Positions 21,282-34,068 are shown, counted from the stretch's first letter. The stretch is DNA of 64,000 bases from Setophaga petechia (GCA_024362935.1 JANCRA010000001.1:61656930-61720929); one strand, 5' to 3'. Notes: generated by a model from the letters alone, not told the origin. Program-made: numbers and translations.

Positions 21282-24200
21282 CAAACCCCAGTTCAAGCTT
21301 AACCAATTCTATCAGGAGGAGCATAGATAATAAAGCGAAAAAGTATAATAAGGTTTTATAGTTTGGAGACAAATATGTGCTGTAAAGAGTTGTTGCTTTT
21401 TCCTTCAGGCTGCCTTGGATTTACATTGAGATGGACACAGCTGACTATGGTGTCAATTTGTTGTTGAGGTCATAGGAGGGGGTAAATCTGTCTATAAAAT
21501 TTTCTGGAATTGAACTGTACAGTGAAGAAGTGAAAGATTCTCTTGATAGTCCTGCATATCCCCTGTCTCTTTCTGGGTCACTGTGTATCCTCTTGCCACA
21601 TCACACTGGCCTTGATGCTCCTGGTCACTTTTTGCTACTGAAGGTGTAAAAATATTCATTATTAGTGGTGCTGATATGCACAAGAAAAGAAGCACCCACA
21701 GACCAGTACAGTAGTAAATAACAAGGTGCAATATTTGCTTTTCACAAGTGCTGGATTTGTAAGAAAATATAAAACCCTCACAGTGGGGAAACATTTGCCA
21801 GTTTAATAGACTTTAGACCAGCCCTGCCAACAATTAGACCCACACAAATGTGCTTGTATTAACCTGGTGCAATACTAATCTCTGTTACAGCGATAATATA
21901 TAATTGATAATCTCTCTATTATTAATAATAATCTCTATTATTATTCCTCTCAGTATCTCTTTTTTTCTTTTCCTCTTCTAAATCTCTTTGCCTGTTGGCT
22001 GGACTGTGATGATTGCATGACATGAAGATGCAATTAGTGCTGCTTCCAGAGGTTGTGAGTCTTGCTGAGTCCTCGTGGCTGCACTTCAAAGTGCTATCAG
22101 AGCTCTCTTGGCTGCATGGCCCAAACAGCCTGATCCTCTGAGATTAGCCAGCATCAGTCATTATTTGTCATCAGTGCCTGCCCCCCTAAGCGGGGCTTCC
22201 TCTGTGAGGCTGGGACTCCCCACTAAAAATTCACAGAGCTTCTTTCAAAGTCCTTGCCCCATGTTGCCTCATTTCTGTAAATGAGGTAACGTTTTCCCAA
22301 TTGAACTTCAGTCCTCTAAAGGTAAGGTCAGTTTTTCTGCCAAGCTAAAAAATATTCTGATGTCCAAAGGAGTAATGTCACAGTCTCTGAGGCCTTTATC
22401 TGACCTCCTTCTTTTAGGTCTGGATGAGTAAACGCACTGTCTCAAACCGAAGCTCTTCAATTCCGATTTTGGATGCTTAAGTCTGACTTTAAACTGCCAC
22501 TGTAGCACACTCAGCATTTTTCAAACTCGGATGCAGCAGGGCCTGGCTCTGGTGTGTAGTGAGCCACCTAGAAAGAAAAAAGCCACAGACACAGCTTGGG
22601 TTATTTAAAACTCCTTGCTTGGCTGAGCAACAGTATTGCTGGATATGCCAAGACCTGTTAATTTATATACTCTTCTCATCTGTTAAAGCAATAGGAATAA
22701 CAGAAAAAGTTAGATTTGTGTGGTCACCCGACATTAATTTTTCACCATGGCTAGATGTTAACCCTGGCACCACCCACCCCACCCAGTGCAAGGGCAACCC
22801 AAGTGTCCTCAATGTCTGAGGATATGCTGGCACCCACCATATCCACGTGCAAACTGTCCTCTGCTGTGGGGTTTGTCTGCAATGTGTAATCCCAACCAAT
22901 GCATAGGTTTGCCTAAGTGCTGATCTTTCATCTTGGGCTTTCCCCTCTGTCTTCTCCTACCTCTCCACCCTTCATGAGTTCTGTAATCTTTCAGAGACTG
23001 AAAGGGTCCTTGCTAGGAGATAGAAAAGAAAAATGAAGTGAAACTACCTCAAGCTGACAGAAATCTAGCTGTAAGAAAATCCTGCTGTGTGTTTTTGTTG
23101 TTTGGGTTTTTAAAATCTCTTGTTGGCACAGTTTACACTTCAGCATGATTCAAGATTTTACTCTTATATCTCAAGAGTACAGAAATGTTAGCAAAATAAG
23201 GGCTTGTGTTCTATTTGGCTTCTATATTCAAGGATCTTGAAAAAAACCCCAACCTCTTTTTTTTTACAAAGAGAACATTCTTCAGAAGCAAGCAAACCTT
23301 TAAACCTATCCTCTTTCTCTGGGGCTTTCACTGGAAACATTGAGTCTAAATATCATCACTGGTGTGACCATCTTTGTGCAGCTCCTTAACTGGCACCAGG
23401 AGAGCCAGGGCTGTGGTGGTGAAATTTTGGCAGCCACACGAGGCTTGAAAACCTGCAGGGTAGGAATTAAAACATGGAGTATTTTTGAACTGGACATGAG
23501 CGTACAATTTTTTAAATAAGCTTGGGTATTGGTTCTTGTTTTCTTTCTTACTAAAAGTCTCTTAATGGCCTCATTCACTGAAATTCTAATTGCCTTAGGA
23601 ATATTTTCCACCCTGACTTTTCATTATGCAGTAGAGAAGGATACATTCAGAAGTTTTTTCTGGGCCTGAAAGAGTTAAAAAATATCCTGAACTGCTAGTT
23701 CCTACTGTTTTACTTTGTAAATAACCCTTTCCTCCCTATCCCTGTCAAATTATGTGGTTTTAACACTATAAAATTATAACCTCATAACAATTTTGAGTAG
23801 TTAAACATTAGCAAGTGTCATAGTTGAGAGATGGCAGAGATTTAATTTTTTTCATTGCTGAGCAACCATTATAGTGCTGTTTTTAATTATACTGTCACGT
23901 ATATTAGTCATCTTATTGTTTAATTTCAGGTCCCTTTTCCAAAAGGTAAGGTCGAGAGATTTTTGGAGCCAAATGCTTTGCCATGAGATTTCATTTAAAA
24001 CGCAATTTGCAAAAAAGTCAATGTAGATTAAATGGATGTTTACAATGAAGCATCTAAAGGAACTTTGAGAAAGCATTACCTAGCTTAGGAGAGGTGTAAG
24101 ATAGGAGTAGAGCACGCCTGCAAAACATGGGCTAAACCATATTCCTACCTGTCTGGTGATGTAGTCATCATGTCCTGCTAAGTTCTACACTGAAGTTGTA

Positions 24201-24301
24201 CATTGGGTGCACCTTTCAGGGAGGTGTCTTGACTTCTGCTCCAACTCTCCAGCAGCTATTAGTGAAAATGTTGACAATATTCCAAATCCATTATGGGAAC
24301 A

Positions 24302-24316
24302 CAAAAAAAAAAAAAA
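24302..24316. repeat. A-run
   Basis: A homopolymeric A stretch of about 14 bases. No retrotransposed sequence was recognised upstream of it. Confidence 0.9.
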
Positions 24317-24734
24317 GGAAACCACCAATGTTAATGATTTCTTTTTCTCCTGGGGAGCTGGGTCATAGCAAGCATTTCTGAAAAACTTCCTTGCTCATAG
24401 TAAGTGAAAATCAGTGCAAAAAGTTCTGCAGGGCAAGGCAATTTTCACCAGCTGCTGTTTGTGAAAATAAATACAAAACTTAATACAATATTTAAATTCT
24501 ATTTTAAGAATGTGGTTTAGATTCATCATTAATTTAGCAACTCTAATGGACAGACCTGGATAGATACTGGGTTTTTTTAATACTTGCTTTTCCCCCCTGT
24601 GTTGATCTGTCTTTGTCCTTGTTAAAAATACTCAGTGTACGCATACTGTGCATAAATTTGCCTTTGTGACATCAAAGAGTCTGGTTGTGCTGCTCAGGCC
24701 ATCTATAAGATTATACAGACCAGAACCTGGCAGG

Positions 24735-24870
24735 CTCGTGCCAGACACTTGACCCTGCGAGGCAGTCCCAGGCCAGGCTGGATTTAAACCCGGCTCGTGG
24801 CATTTGAACGCCGCCGTTTGCAGCCAGCGCGCGGCCGAACAAACGCGCATTGTTGTCACAATTGGAACCA
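24735..24870. promoter_or_regulatory. Short CpG-dense patch, candidate CpG islet or regulatory element
   Basis: About eleven CpGs lie within roughly 60 bases (24790-24848), in phrases such as GAACGCCGCCGTTTG and AGCGCGCGGCCGAAC. This is by far the densest CpG cluster in the window. It is followed by ATTGTTGTCACAAT, an inverted repeat whose halves match the ATTGT/ACAAT SOX-type core, and by an ATTGG (inverted CCAAT). No TATA box, open frame or splice site of note flanks it. It could be an unmethylated regulatory element or an alternative promoter; the function is inferred from composition only. Confidence 0.4.
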
Positions 24871-25404
24871 CATGCTGAGTAATGGAGCAGAGGTGCAACT
24901 TTCCTCAGAGTGTGTGGACAGTTGGAAAAGGGAATGTATTTTTTCATTTATGTCTGTGCGTCTCAGGGCTCCCTTACTTTGTTTTCTTAGTGAAACTCAG
25001 ATCAGACGTGTAGGATTAATGGAGCTGGGCACTGACAGACCAGCTCTGTTCCAGTTGCAGTGACTGTGGAAGAATTGGATTTGGACCCTCTTAACCAGTC
25101 CTCCAGGAGCAAGATTTCAGTTACTATGACAGGTCGCCAAGGACTATTTTATTTTAACCCATGTCAAATCTGAGCTTACCTATAGGGCTAAACCACAGCC
25201 TGCTGAGCCAAGTGTATCTGAATGCAAACTCATTTCACTGGCTGTATCTTACTGTTTGGAAAGTCCAGCCACAGAGGGAACAACCTCCACCTAATGAAAC
25301 TTTTCAGGCTTCGTTGCATGTGAAATATTGCATGCTGCTTCCTCCCAGCTTGCAGCCAGTGCATCAGTTCCTGTTTACTAGAAAATGAAATGAAGGCAGG
25401 ATGA

Positions 25405-25525
25405 AAGCGTCTGGATAATGTTCTCAAGCACGTGGCGTTGTCCTGTGCAGGGCCAGGAGTTGGACTTTGATGATCTTTGTGGGTTCCTTCCAACTCAGGA
25501 TGCTCTGTGATTGTCTGATTTTGTG
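25405..25525 (+). mobile_element. CR1 LINE 3' end fragment
   Basis: The sequence AGGAGTTGGACTTTGATGATC, then TTTGTGGGTTCCTTCCAACTCAGGATG and CTCTGTGATTGTCTGA, is the CR1 3' UTR end with a degenerate octamer tail. The left boundary is approximate. It is a short inactive remnant. Confidence 0.85.
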
Positions 25526-27103
25526 ATAGAAATAATAGAATTTTCTCTTTGGGATAAACAAGATGAAATTATGACTGCCCTTTACTCTGTAAACCAAAAG
25601 GGCTTGTGAGGGGTGTAAACTTATGTTTACTTGGGGATACTTCCAGTTGGTGACATTTAGTCCATAGTCATCTCCTTCTTGGCATTATTGAGATAACTTC
25701 TTTGTATCCAGAAAAACACTTCTAAACTACTTTTCCTTTGTGGGTAATGCAAGCACAATAGTTGTGATCACAGTTGTGATGGGGAATAGACAGTGAGGAG
25801 GTTCTTCCATCTGTTGATGCATGCTCTAAGTAGCAATCAAGTCAAGCAGAAAAGAAGGCAAGAGAGAAACAATATTTGCAGTGTTCTTGACATTAATAAT
25901 GTGTTTGGGCTGCCCATGGTGTGGCCAAACAGCAGGCAGGCTGAGCATCCTTATTTTTTCAAAACAATCTTAAGAGGCCACAAAACAAAGAAGACAGCAC
26001 ACCATTCTTCTGTGCTGCAAGCACAAATCTTTCCCCAGCAAGAGGAACATATCCATATATATAAATGAAATGTTCTCTGCACTTGTAAAAGCATACATGC
26101 ACCAAGTGATTAGAAAAAAGGACTTGGTTTCTTGATCTCAGATCTCTTATATGTGAATCATACTTGGTTTTTTTTTTCTCCTGACTTTGATTTAATAGGG
26201 TTTTTTTTGTGCCTGATCAGCCATTCATTTGCCATTTTGTTTGGTACTATGAAATGAAAAAGTCCTATAGGAAAAAAGGGAGAAAAGCTGAAGTGCCCTG
26301 ATGGAAACACACTAATCAAACCACCACTCTAGGTTAGCAGCCTATATATTTCTTCACCCTTGAGCCCACACCGTGGGTAGGAAGTGAGGCCAAGCTCACT
26401 GGAAGAGAGGCCAAGCTACTGCACCTCTAACTTGCCAAGATGAGGAATGGAAGGAACGAGCGTTTCAGGCTGGTTCAAGTTTTTTAACTGTGTTTTGTTT
26501 CCCTTTGGTTTTGTCTTTGCTTCTGGTTCCAGAAGCAGCTGAGAGAAAGATGAGCTTTCCTCAAAACGCTTATTTGCTTTTTCCGGACTTAGCTCATGAG
26601 CTGCTGGGCTGAATTCCTGCTATCTGCTAGGAAGAATAATGTGTGGAGGCAGCAATTATTTGTCAAGTACTGGCAATGTACTTGGCATGCTATAAGGCAT
26701 GGGTAGGAAAGCTTTGCCTACTCTGGACAGCTGCAGTTTAAGTTACAGACCAAAATATGAAGACAAATCGCACAGGGAGCAAACGTGGCTATTTTTAAAA
26801 TCCTTAAACTTGGTGTTTTCAAGGAAGAGAGGACAGGTTTTTGTGTACCAAGACTGTGTTTGTTCTCTGGACAGGCCTGGTTGCAGCAGTTTAAAACTGA
26901 GAGGTCTGTTATGAAGCATTTAGGCAGTTATGAGAATGTGAGACTTGTGGAGAATTTTGTGCCATGGGTAAATGACTTGGGAATTGGAAAGCAAGGGTTA
27001 ACGGTCAGATAACATGAATTGAGGGGCAGTGAGTGAGAAGATTTGGACAGGAGTTAGCAGGAAGACAGTCTAAAGTATTAGTACTTGTAAGTATTAGTAT
27101 TAG

Positions 27104-27129
27104 TACTTTAGCCTAGGAAGGCTAAAGTA
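27104..27129. repeat. Perfect inverted repeat, 10-bp arms, 6-nt loop
   Basis: TACTTTAGCC and GGCTAAAGTA flank TAGGAA. Just upstream are several AGTATTAGTACT-like phrases, so the whole 27070-27131 interval is made of short direct and inverted echoes of CTAAAGTATTAG. Confidence 0.92.
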
Positions 27130-30100
27130 TTTTTTCATCAGGTGACAATTAAATTTTGCAGAATCAACCCCCTCTTTTCTTTTCCTCCCATCTCCCCTTC
27201 TGTCCCCTTTCATGTGCTAAATGACTCTGGTGGAACTGTGCTGTAGGTACAGCATATTGTGATTAAATGCTCTGTAATGCTCTCTGAGATACATTGGACC
27301 AACAAGTATAAATGGAATGCCAGTTGCATAAAATAAATCTGAATTCTTGCTGCACCATGGTGAGGCAGCTCAGTTACAGCTTCGACCACCCATGAATGCT
27401 CAGCACACAGCAGGGCTGCTTTTGGACTTGCATCTCACCTATTATCTTGGTAGTAGGGTATGAATCTCTTTGAATGTGAAAGCCTGGTTTTGTTTAAGTG
27501 AGGAACATAAGAAAAGGCTCTTTCCTTATTTTGTTTTTTCCTTGGAGCAGATGAAAGGTGGATAGAAGCGACTGTAAATTTTAGGAAGGAAAGAAGTGGA
27601 AAAAAGCTAATGCTTGCTGAGCAGAAATTTTATTTTCCCAGCCATGCTACCCAAATGTTAAGACTCCCCTGTACAAAAGTGTCACTGCTTGGTCTGTATA
27701 AATTCCCTGTCAGAACAAAGGACACTTTCTGGAAGGGAAACAAGACTGTATTATGCCATTCAGCAACTAACAGAAGAAAGAGAATAGCTACTTCCTGCCA
27801 ACATTCATACTCTGAAGATGTATGCATGAGGTGGTAGGTGAGCATTCAGTTCTTGCTGCAGCTGGCTCTTGGTGATGACTTATCCATCTTGTGGATAAAC
27901 TGCATGAAAGCTTCAGAGACACAAAAGTGGGGGGCAGGCAGGTTAGCTCAAGGACAGTGACAATGACAATGGCTGCAGGGGTCACCTGGAAGCAACTGAG
28001 TAGAACCAGCGTGGCAGTTGTGAGTGCATGAGCATGCTAGGATTGCTGGGAAAACAGGAATATATTTCAAGGACACATTTTCTAGGTCCTGCTAAGCTAG
28101 GAACCCTGTGCTGGCTCACACTGACTCCATTCTCCAGTCTGTATTAATTTCACATTTATTGATTGCTGTTACTCTGACTCCTTTCTGTTTGGCTTTTCCG
28201 TTCATGGAAACGTCATAGATTCTTTACCTACCCCTTCTGACCTTCTTTACCTTCCCAGCTGGGGAACTCTTCTTACAATCAGGATTTGATTTCCCCAAAA
28301 TATTGATACCTCACAGTCCTTGCTATCCCCTCACCTCTGGTCACAGCCCATGGCCTGTCCTGCGCTGCAAGTGTGGCGTAGTGATTTTGTGTCCTTGCTG
28401 TATTCTGAGTTAGTGCTGCAAGGTCCTACTGTGCCTATTTCCTATGGAGAGCTCAGGGATGGGACTGAATGTGGGATTGATTTCACTGCTCCCTCACTTG
28501 CCCATCTGCTGATGCTGAGGTTTCTCTTATGCTCTTCCTGAGAGATTAGTGGTGAACATGTCATCATGCCCACATTTAAATGAGCTGTTTCCTGAGGATT
28601 TGAAATGCCTTGGCCTAAAGTAATTTAATGAGAGCAATAATTGCCTCATTTCCCACCACATAAGATCCCAATCCTCTTCTTGGCACAGGTATGGCATGTA
28701 GCAAATGTTTCTATGGAAGACTTAAACTATTCTGCTCTTTGAAGTCCTTTCATTGTTGACTATCTATTGCTGGAATAATTAAAAAATTTCTTAGTAAAAT
28801 ATGTTTGACCAGAGTGTAATTTGATACACTTCCTAGTGTACACTGTTGAAAAAGGATGCAGTTTTGTCCTGACAGCTAGAAGCATAAAACAGATACCTGA
28901 CAGTCTTTAGCTGCTTTGTGGATGCTGCACAAACTGTCAGAAGGATCTGCCTGTGCTGTTGAATTACAGGCTGTGTGACTTGGAAGGTTGCTTCTGTTCT
29001 GCTGCTGATGTCCTTTCATCTCAGCCAACTGTCTGTGGTTGTCAGTCCCCTTCACCCCCTGTGCTCTGGTTCTTGTGATGCCATTTTGGCTTCTTTATTG
29101 TCTTCATTTTTAGTTGCCTCTCATTTTCTCATTTCTGGCCTTTAATTTCATCTGTGGTAACACAGAGAGGCTAATTCCATTTCTTTGTATTATTTCATCT
29201 TGAGACAAACCTCTGGCACCACCAAGGACATGGAGAGTTTTTACTTTATCCTGCAGCACATGTTATGAGTCTCTCTCCTTTTTAACCACATTGTTTCAGT
29301 CTTTATTGCTGTTTTATGTCCCATGAGAAGCTTAAAATACAGAGTTGTTGACTTGCCCAATGCCCAGGAGCTCTCCTGGCCGCCAGTGTTCACCCCAAAA
29401 CACATTTTCCCTGTAATCTCCTTTTGCCAGAGGGCTCAAGCAGAGTCTGTCACATGCAGAGACAGAGAATGTTGTGCCTCTATGGGAACACCTAGGGCTT
29501 GGTGGTCACCTTGCAAATATCTAAGGCACAAATTTTCAGGGTGGCTATTCCCAAGGAAAGGAGTGCCTTGGGGCTCAACCCTCCTTGGAATAACTCCTAA
29601 CAAAAATTAGCCTACAAATCAGTAAGTATTTGTTTACAAATCCTAAACAGATGGGACACACATACACACATACTTGTATGAACAGAAGGGAGTGGAGAAA
29701 ACCCCAACATATTCTCCAAGCAGCATTTAATTCAGATTTGGTGGTTTCCTTTACTCCATATGCCTCAACTGACAAGTTGGCAAATGCTTGGCAGCATTTA
29801 TAACTGAGGCCTCTGTTTTCACTGGGTCTTTAAGTCTTCAGGTTACACTCACTGAGTGGAGCCTGCAGCAGGCGGATTCCTTCTCTGTGTTTGGTCCCTG
29901 TACACCTTTTGAATCGTTGCAGTGGAAAGATTTTCCCTTGACCTGCTAATTTATCATTCATTAATTCAAGAAAGAAAGGTTTAACCTTTTTTCCTAACAA
30001 GCCATTGCTTACTGCCTTATGCTTTGGAAGTGCCAATTCTTCTTGTTCGTCACTTGGACACTTCTTAATTGCCCAGCCAGGTAAAAATCTTTTCCATGCT

Positions 30101-30364
30101 GATGCTATTAACTCTTTAAGGTGTAACTCTCCTCCCTGATGCATCCTAGAGCTTGGAGTATCCAAATCCCAGACAGAAGCTTTTTCACTTAATTTGATGA
30201 CCATATTTTATAGACTACTATAGTTGTAATTGATTCAAACAACTTGTTACTGGCTCTTTTGGAGATCAAGCCCAAAGGTAATCAATAACTCAGTAGTATT
30301 AATAGATGCGAGGTGCTTTGACTCCTTACTTCCTCTAAATTTAGGCTTTTGAGAAACACCCTAA

Positions 30365-30510
30365 CAAATTCCTATCCTTTCTCTCTCCCTCTTTAACATA
30401 CTAATAACCCTTTTTCTTTTTGCTAATGCTTTTTCCTTTCTTGCACTCACTTCTTTACTCTCTCTCTTCTTCCCTATTTCCTGTCTTACTTCTTTTTCCT
30501 AATCTATTCC
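30365..30510. repeat. Pyrimidine-rich tract (plus strand)
   Basis: A roughly 150-base interval is strongly enriched in C and T on the plus strand (for example CCTTTCTCTCTCCCTC and ACTCTCTCTCTTCTTCCC). Irregular homopyrimidine DNA may form non-B structures. No coding sequence or splice acceptor with an obvious exon follows. Confidence 0.7.
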
Positions 30511-30557
30511 CTGCTGCCAGACCCTGATTCATGATCCCTTTGAGATGAGGCTGCGTT

Positions 30558-30593
30558 GGCTGAGGAGATGTGGGGGAGGCCATCTCCTCAGCC
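30558..30593. repeat. Perfect inverted repeat, 13-bp arms, 10-nt loop
   Basis: GGCTGAGGAGATG and CATCTCCTCAGCC flank TGGGGGAGGC. It is the longest and most GC-rich perfect stem found in the window. It is shorter than a typical pre-microRNA stem (about 22 or more paired bases), so I do not call it a microRNA. Confidence 0.94.
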
Positions 30594-31116
30594 CTTTAAC
30601 TCCAGCAGGGAATGGGAATCAGAGCTCTCTGCTGCTGTAGTTCAGTCTCACATAGCAATGTAAACTGGAGCTGATGGCAGCTCCATTAATGTGACAGCCT
30701 GAGCTGCCTCAGCTGAGCACTAGATGTACCACCTGTTCTGCTGCTGCTGTGGTGGGGATTGCAGCTTTTGACAAAGGCAAGGAATAGGTAACTGTGCATT
30801 CTCCTTCCTCTCCTCCATGAGCTGTCAGGGTCCTTGGCTTTCCTTTCTTCCAAAAATTGATTTTACAGCCTCTTCAAAATTATCATTCCTTACCCAATCT
30901 CATGGTCAAAGACCACTAAGTAGAAACATCCATTCTCACCTTAAACCACCCTACCTGAGCACAGGAAAAATAAACCCCTTGGCTGAAGTCTACTGCTGTG
31001 TACCTCCAGAGGTGGAAATGAAAACCAAACAAATTCTTCATCTGCACTTAATTAAGGATGATTGTAACATTGCTGTCTTCCCCTCATAGTCCCCCTGTTA
31101 TCACCCCCCTGCAGCT

Positions 31117-31190
31117 GTCAGAGATGGGATGGAGCTAGATGGTCTTTAAGGTCCCTTTCAACTCTCTTCATGCTAGAGTTCCATGATTCT
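31117..31190 (+). mobile_element. CR1 LINE 3' end remnant
   Basis: GATGGGATGGAGCTAGATGGTC, then TTTAAGGTCCCTTTCAACTC and GTTCCATGATTCT, follows the CR1 3' UTR order, with an insertion of about ten bases before the tail. Only the last roughly 75 bases survive. Confidence 0.85.
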
Positions 31191-31630
31191 CCAGAGGTGG
31201 CACTGCATGGCCAACAAACCAAAGCTCTCCTTAGCTGCCCTGCTTCCCTCTTCAGCCAAATTAACCCCGTAGCACTGTTGATACATTAAATATAACAAAC
31301 TTGCATTGATTTTATTACCCTCTTTTTTCTTGCTTAGGCTGAGCTATGGGTACTTGATTTCTCCCTGCCCAGTGCCTGTGAGGAGCCTTGCACCTCTCTG
31401 GCCATGTCCCTGTGCCTCAGGCTGGTGTTAAAATCCACAGCTGAGGTTAACAGATCCTTTGGGGTACATTCAAGTGAAACACCACTGTGTATACATATAG
31501 AAATATATGCCAGGTTCATTCTGGAACAACTTGGTTGCAAAGGAAAGGAGGTATGAAGCCATTTTTGCTAATACAATTGGAAATATGACAACTTAAAATG
31601 TATAAAAATACCACTTCAGAGATGTAAGGT
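31191..31630. other. Spacer between two CR1 remnants
   Basis: Nothing is recognised. It contains short open frames only. Confidence 0.5.
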
Positions 31631-31845
31631 TCAAAGTGGGTATAAGGAACAAATTTTTAATCCTGGGGGACAGGGAGCAGAACAGGCTGCTCACAGAGGC
31701 TTTGCAGTCCTTCATCCTGGGGAATGTTCAGAAATTGGCTGGACCATCCTGGTGTACCTTCAGAGCTGACCCTGCTCTGAACAGGAGGTTGAATCACAGC
31801 ACCCCTGAGGTGCTTTCCAACCTGAATTTTCTTGTGGTTCTTGTG
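31631..31845 (+). mobile_element. Old, diverged CR1 LINE 3' fragment
   Basis: The order GGGACAGGGAGCAGAACAGGCTG, CACAGAGGCTTTGCAGTCC, CATCCTGGGGAATGTTCAG, TGACCCTGCTCTGAACAGG, GAGGTGCTTTCCAACCTG parallels the CR1 3' region (AACAGGCTGCCCAGAGAGG... TGACCCTGCTTGAGCAGGGGG...). It is clearly more diverged than the copy at 19633, and the octamer tail is not preserved. It is probably an older subfamily or an older insertion. Confidence 0.78.
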
Positions 31846-32982
31846 TCTCCCGTTCTCTGAGACTGCTGTATTTACCTCACCATATCAAATTAGTAGAGGA
31901 TAATTAAAATGAAATGGTTTACTCTGGAAAAAAAGGAAGTGGCAAGAAGCAGGGATTGAATATGTCTTATTATTTGATTATCTTATTAATGGAATCTTCA
32001 TGAGTGTAGTACCGAGGCAGGGGAAAAATTAAAAAGAAAATGTGAACATTTTAATTTTGTTTCTTCCCATGTGTTCTGATGCATTTTCCTAGGTTCAATA
32101 TGTACCAGTTGGCTGCTGTCATTTAAATTCATTTATGAACCACAAGTAAATGGTATCTGAGTTTATTTTGTACTTTGTGTGTGGAGGCAGATAGAAGGAG
32201 ACTATTCAGGGTATGGTTGCTGTTCAGCATGCTTAATTGTTCGTAATTGTTTTGGTTTTTTTAATATTTCCCCTTATTTCACCTATTATTATTTCTGATA
32301 CTTATGCAGAAAAATGAGATGGTTCAGCTCCCCTTTTATGTAGTCAGAATACCTATTTTATTTTCTGAAGAAGAAAAAAGAGAAAGTACCAAGAATGAAG
32401 TTCAGATGACAGATGTTTCCGTGGCTAAACTCTCAGTTTGGTTTAAATAACATAGAGAGGAGTAGGAAGGAATGTAACCTTTTAAGCTTTTCTTGTTTAC
32501 AGATACGAGGAGAGAGAACAGTAAATAAGTCTGAGCTACAGTATGCCTTGAAAAAATCCCATGATATATCACCACCATATGGAAGCCTGCATGCCCTTTC
32601 CCACAGGGAAATGCCACTGGGAAGGGATTTATGGGCTGCTAGCTCATAATGCACTAATATTTGCAATGGGTTACCAACTTTGCTGTAACTGTTCCCAAAA
32701 TTCCCTCTGGAGCAGCACCAAGGGTGGCACTGGTTGTGTTGCTTGATTTCCATTCAGCATCTCAGTCCTTACCCAGTTTGCTGAGCACAGGGATTGTTCA
32801 AATCCTGCAAGGAATCACATTGCTCTTGAGGAATGTTTATTCCATATTTAATTCAGTGGCTGTTTCTAGGGAATGTGAATTATAAACCCATCTGTACTGT
32901 CTCCACAAGGTGTGGTGGGACTGCATGCAGCCCTTGGCTGTTAGATAGTGAATATTACTTAATTGCAGGTGTTTGGACAAGG

Positions 32983-33007
32983 TATTGTCCCTTTTGTAGG
33001 GACAATA
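32983..33007. repeat. Perfect inverted repeat, 10-bp arms, 5-nt loop
   Basis: TATTGTCCCT and AGGGACAATA flank TTTGT, giving a compact hairpin on either strand. Confidence 0.92.
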
Positions 33008-33236
33008 AACTTTCTAGGTCTTCTGTAGCATTTGATTTGAGATTTAAACATCAGTGCTCATCAGCAGTGAGTCAATATATTTAGTGTCACTGCATTTTTG
33101 GGAACAATTAATTTCAACAATTTGATCACCACTTATTTGCCAAGAAAATTGTTAGGAAGGAACAGAGGAGCCAAGAGCAGATCTATTGTTTCCATGGTGC
33201 AAAATTGCCATGATTTAGTTATTTTTACTTTATTTT

Positions 33237-33255
33237 GACATGGTTAAACCATGTC
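33237..33255. repeat. Near-palindrome, 9-bp arms, 1-nt centre
   Basis: GACATGGTT and AACCATGTC surround a single A. It lies only about 230 bp from the hairpin at 32983. Confidence 0.9.
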
Positions 33256-34068
33256 TTCAATTCCAGGAAATGGTGCATTTGCTATCAAGCTTTCAAATTG
33301 CAATTATATGTTTTAGCTAATAAAATTATCTCTGGTAAAGAACATGGGATGGTATAAAGGAAAACCAAGGATGAGAATCTGAACTGCAACAGCTGAAACT
33401 TGAAACAAAAGCATCATTGTAATGGTTCAAATAAAATGTTGGTAGAGTGCACATATAGTAAATCAGGTCTGTAAAAGAAATGAAAATAAATGCTGTCCCA
33501 GTTTTCCCTGTGAGTTGGGCTCTATATGAGCTAGAAATATGGGATATTTTCTTTAAATATATGTTATGCACCCAAATTTTTAAGATACGCCTTCTAGATT
33601 TTTGTTGTTTTCAGGAGTATTCACCTGACCCTTTTAGGCCTCATTCTGCATCTTAGTTTTCTGTGTGTGTTTAGTGTGATTTCTACAAATATATGTTTTA
33701 CTTGAAGCATGTATCTAAATATTCACTGTAAAGCTCAAGTTTTTTGTTAAAGAGACTGATAAAGGATCAAAACCATAAGGTGAGTGTGTTATACTGCAGA
33801 TTGTTGTGGGTTTAGCCACCTCCTGAGGTCATTGGTGCCTAATGCTGTAAAGAAAACCTTGTTAGAGCGTGGACTTTCGTGGCTCTAATGATTTTATGTG
33901 CCATGTAAGCTGCTGCATGAAAAAAATGGATGTAATCCTGGTCAATTCTCAGTGTACAATTGTGTAAAGTATACCTAGAAGCCAGGTTTGCAGAAGGATG
34001 TAATAGCTGGGGTGATAAAACTAGAAAAAGCAGCCAAGTATGAGAGGTCAGAGACTTTTCATCTACAG

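Larger units (their letters stand above)
19901..25404. other. Non-coding stretch
   Basis: It contains a 20-bp perfect palindrome (21262-21281), an A-run at 24302-24316 and a dense CpG patch (24735-24870), each listed separately where notable. Open frames (up to 101 codons) are unrecognised and near chance length. I saw no transposon, though very old copies could be missed. Confidence 0.5.
25526..31116. other. Non-coding stretch
   Basis: It contains two perfect hairpins (27104-27129 and 30558-30593) and a pyrimidine-rich tract (about 30365-30510), listed separately. The longest open frame (124 codons, minus, 29830-30204) has no recognisable domain and is within chance expectation. No transposon was recognised. 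Confidence 0.5.

Noticed and set aside
29830..30204. 124-codon minus-strand open frame as a gene
   Set aside because: No recognisable domain. With roughly 6% stop codons expected at this composition, a few frames of this length are expected by chance in 64 kb.
30558..30593. Calling the 13-bp hairpin a microRNA precursor
   Set aside because: The stem is too short and pairing does not extend beyond 13 bp.
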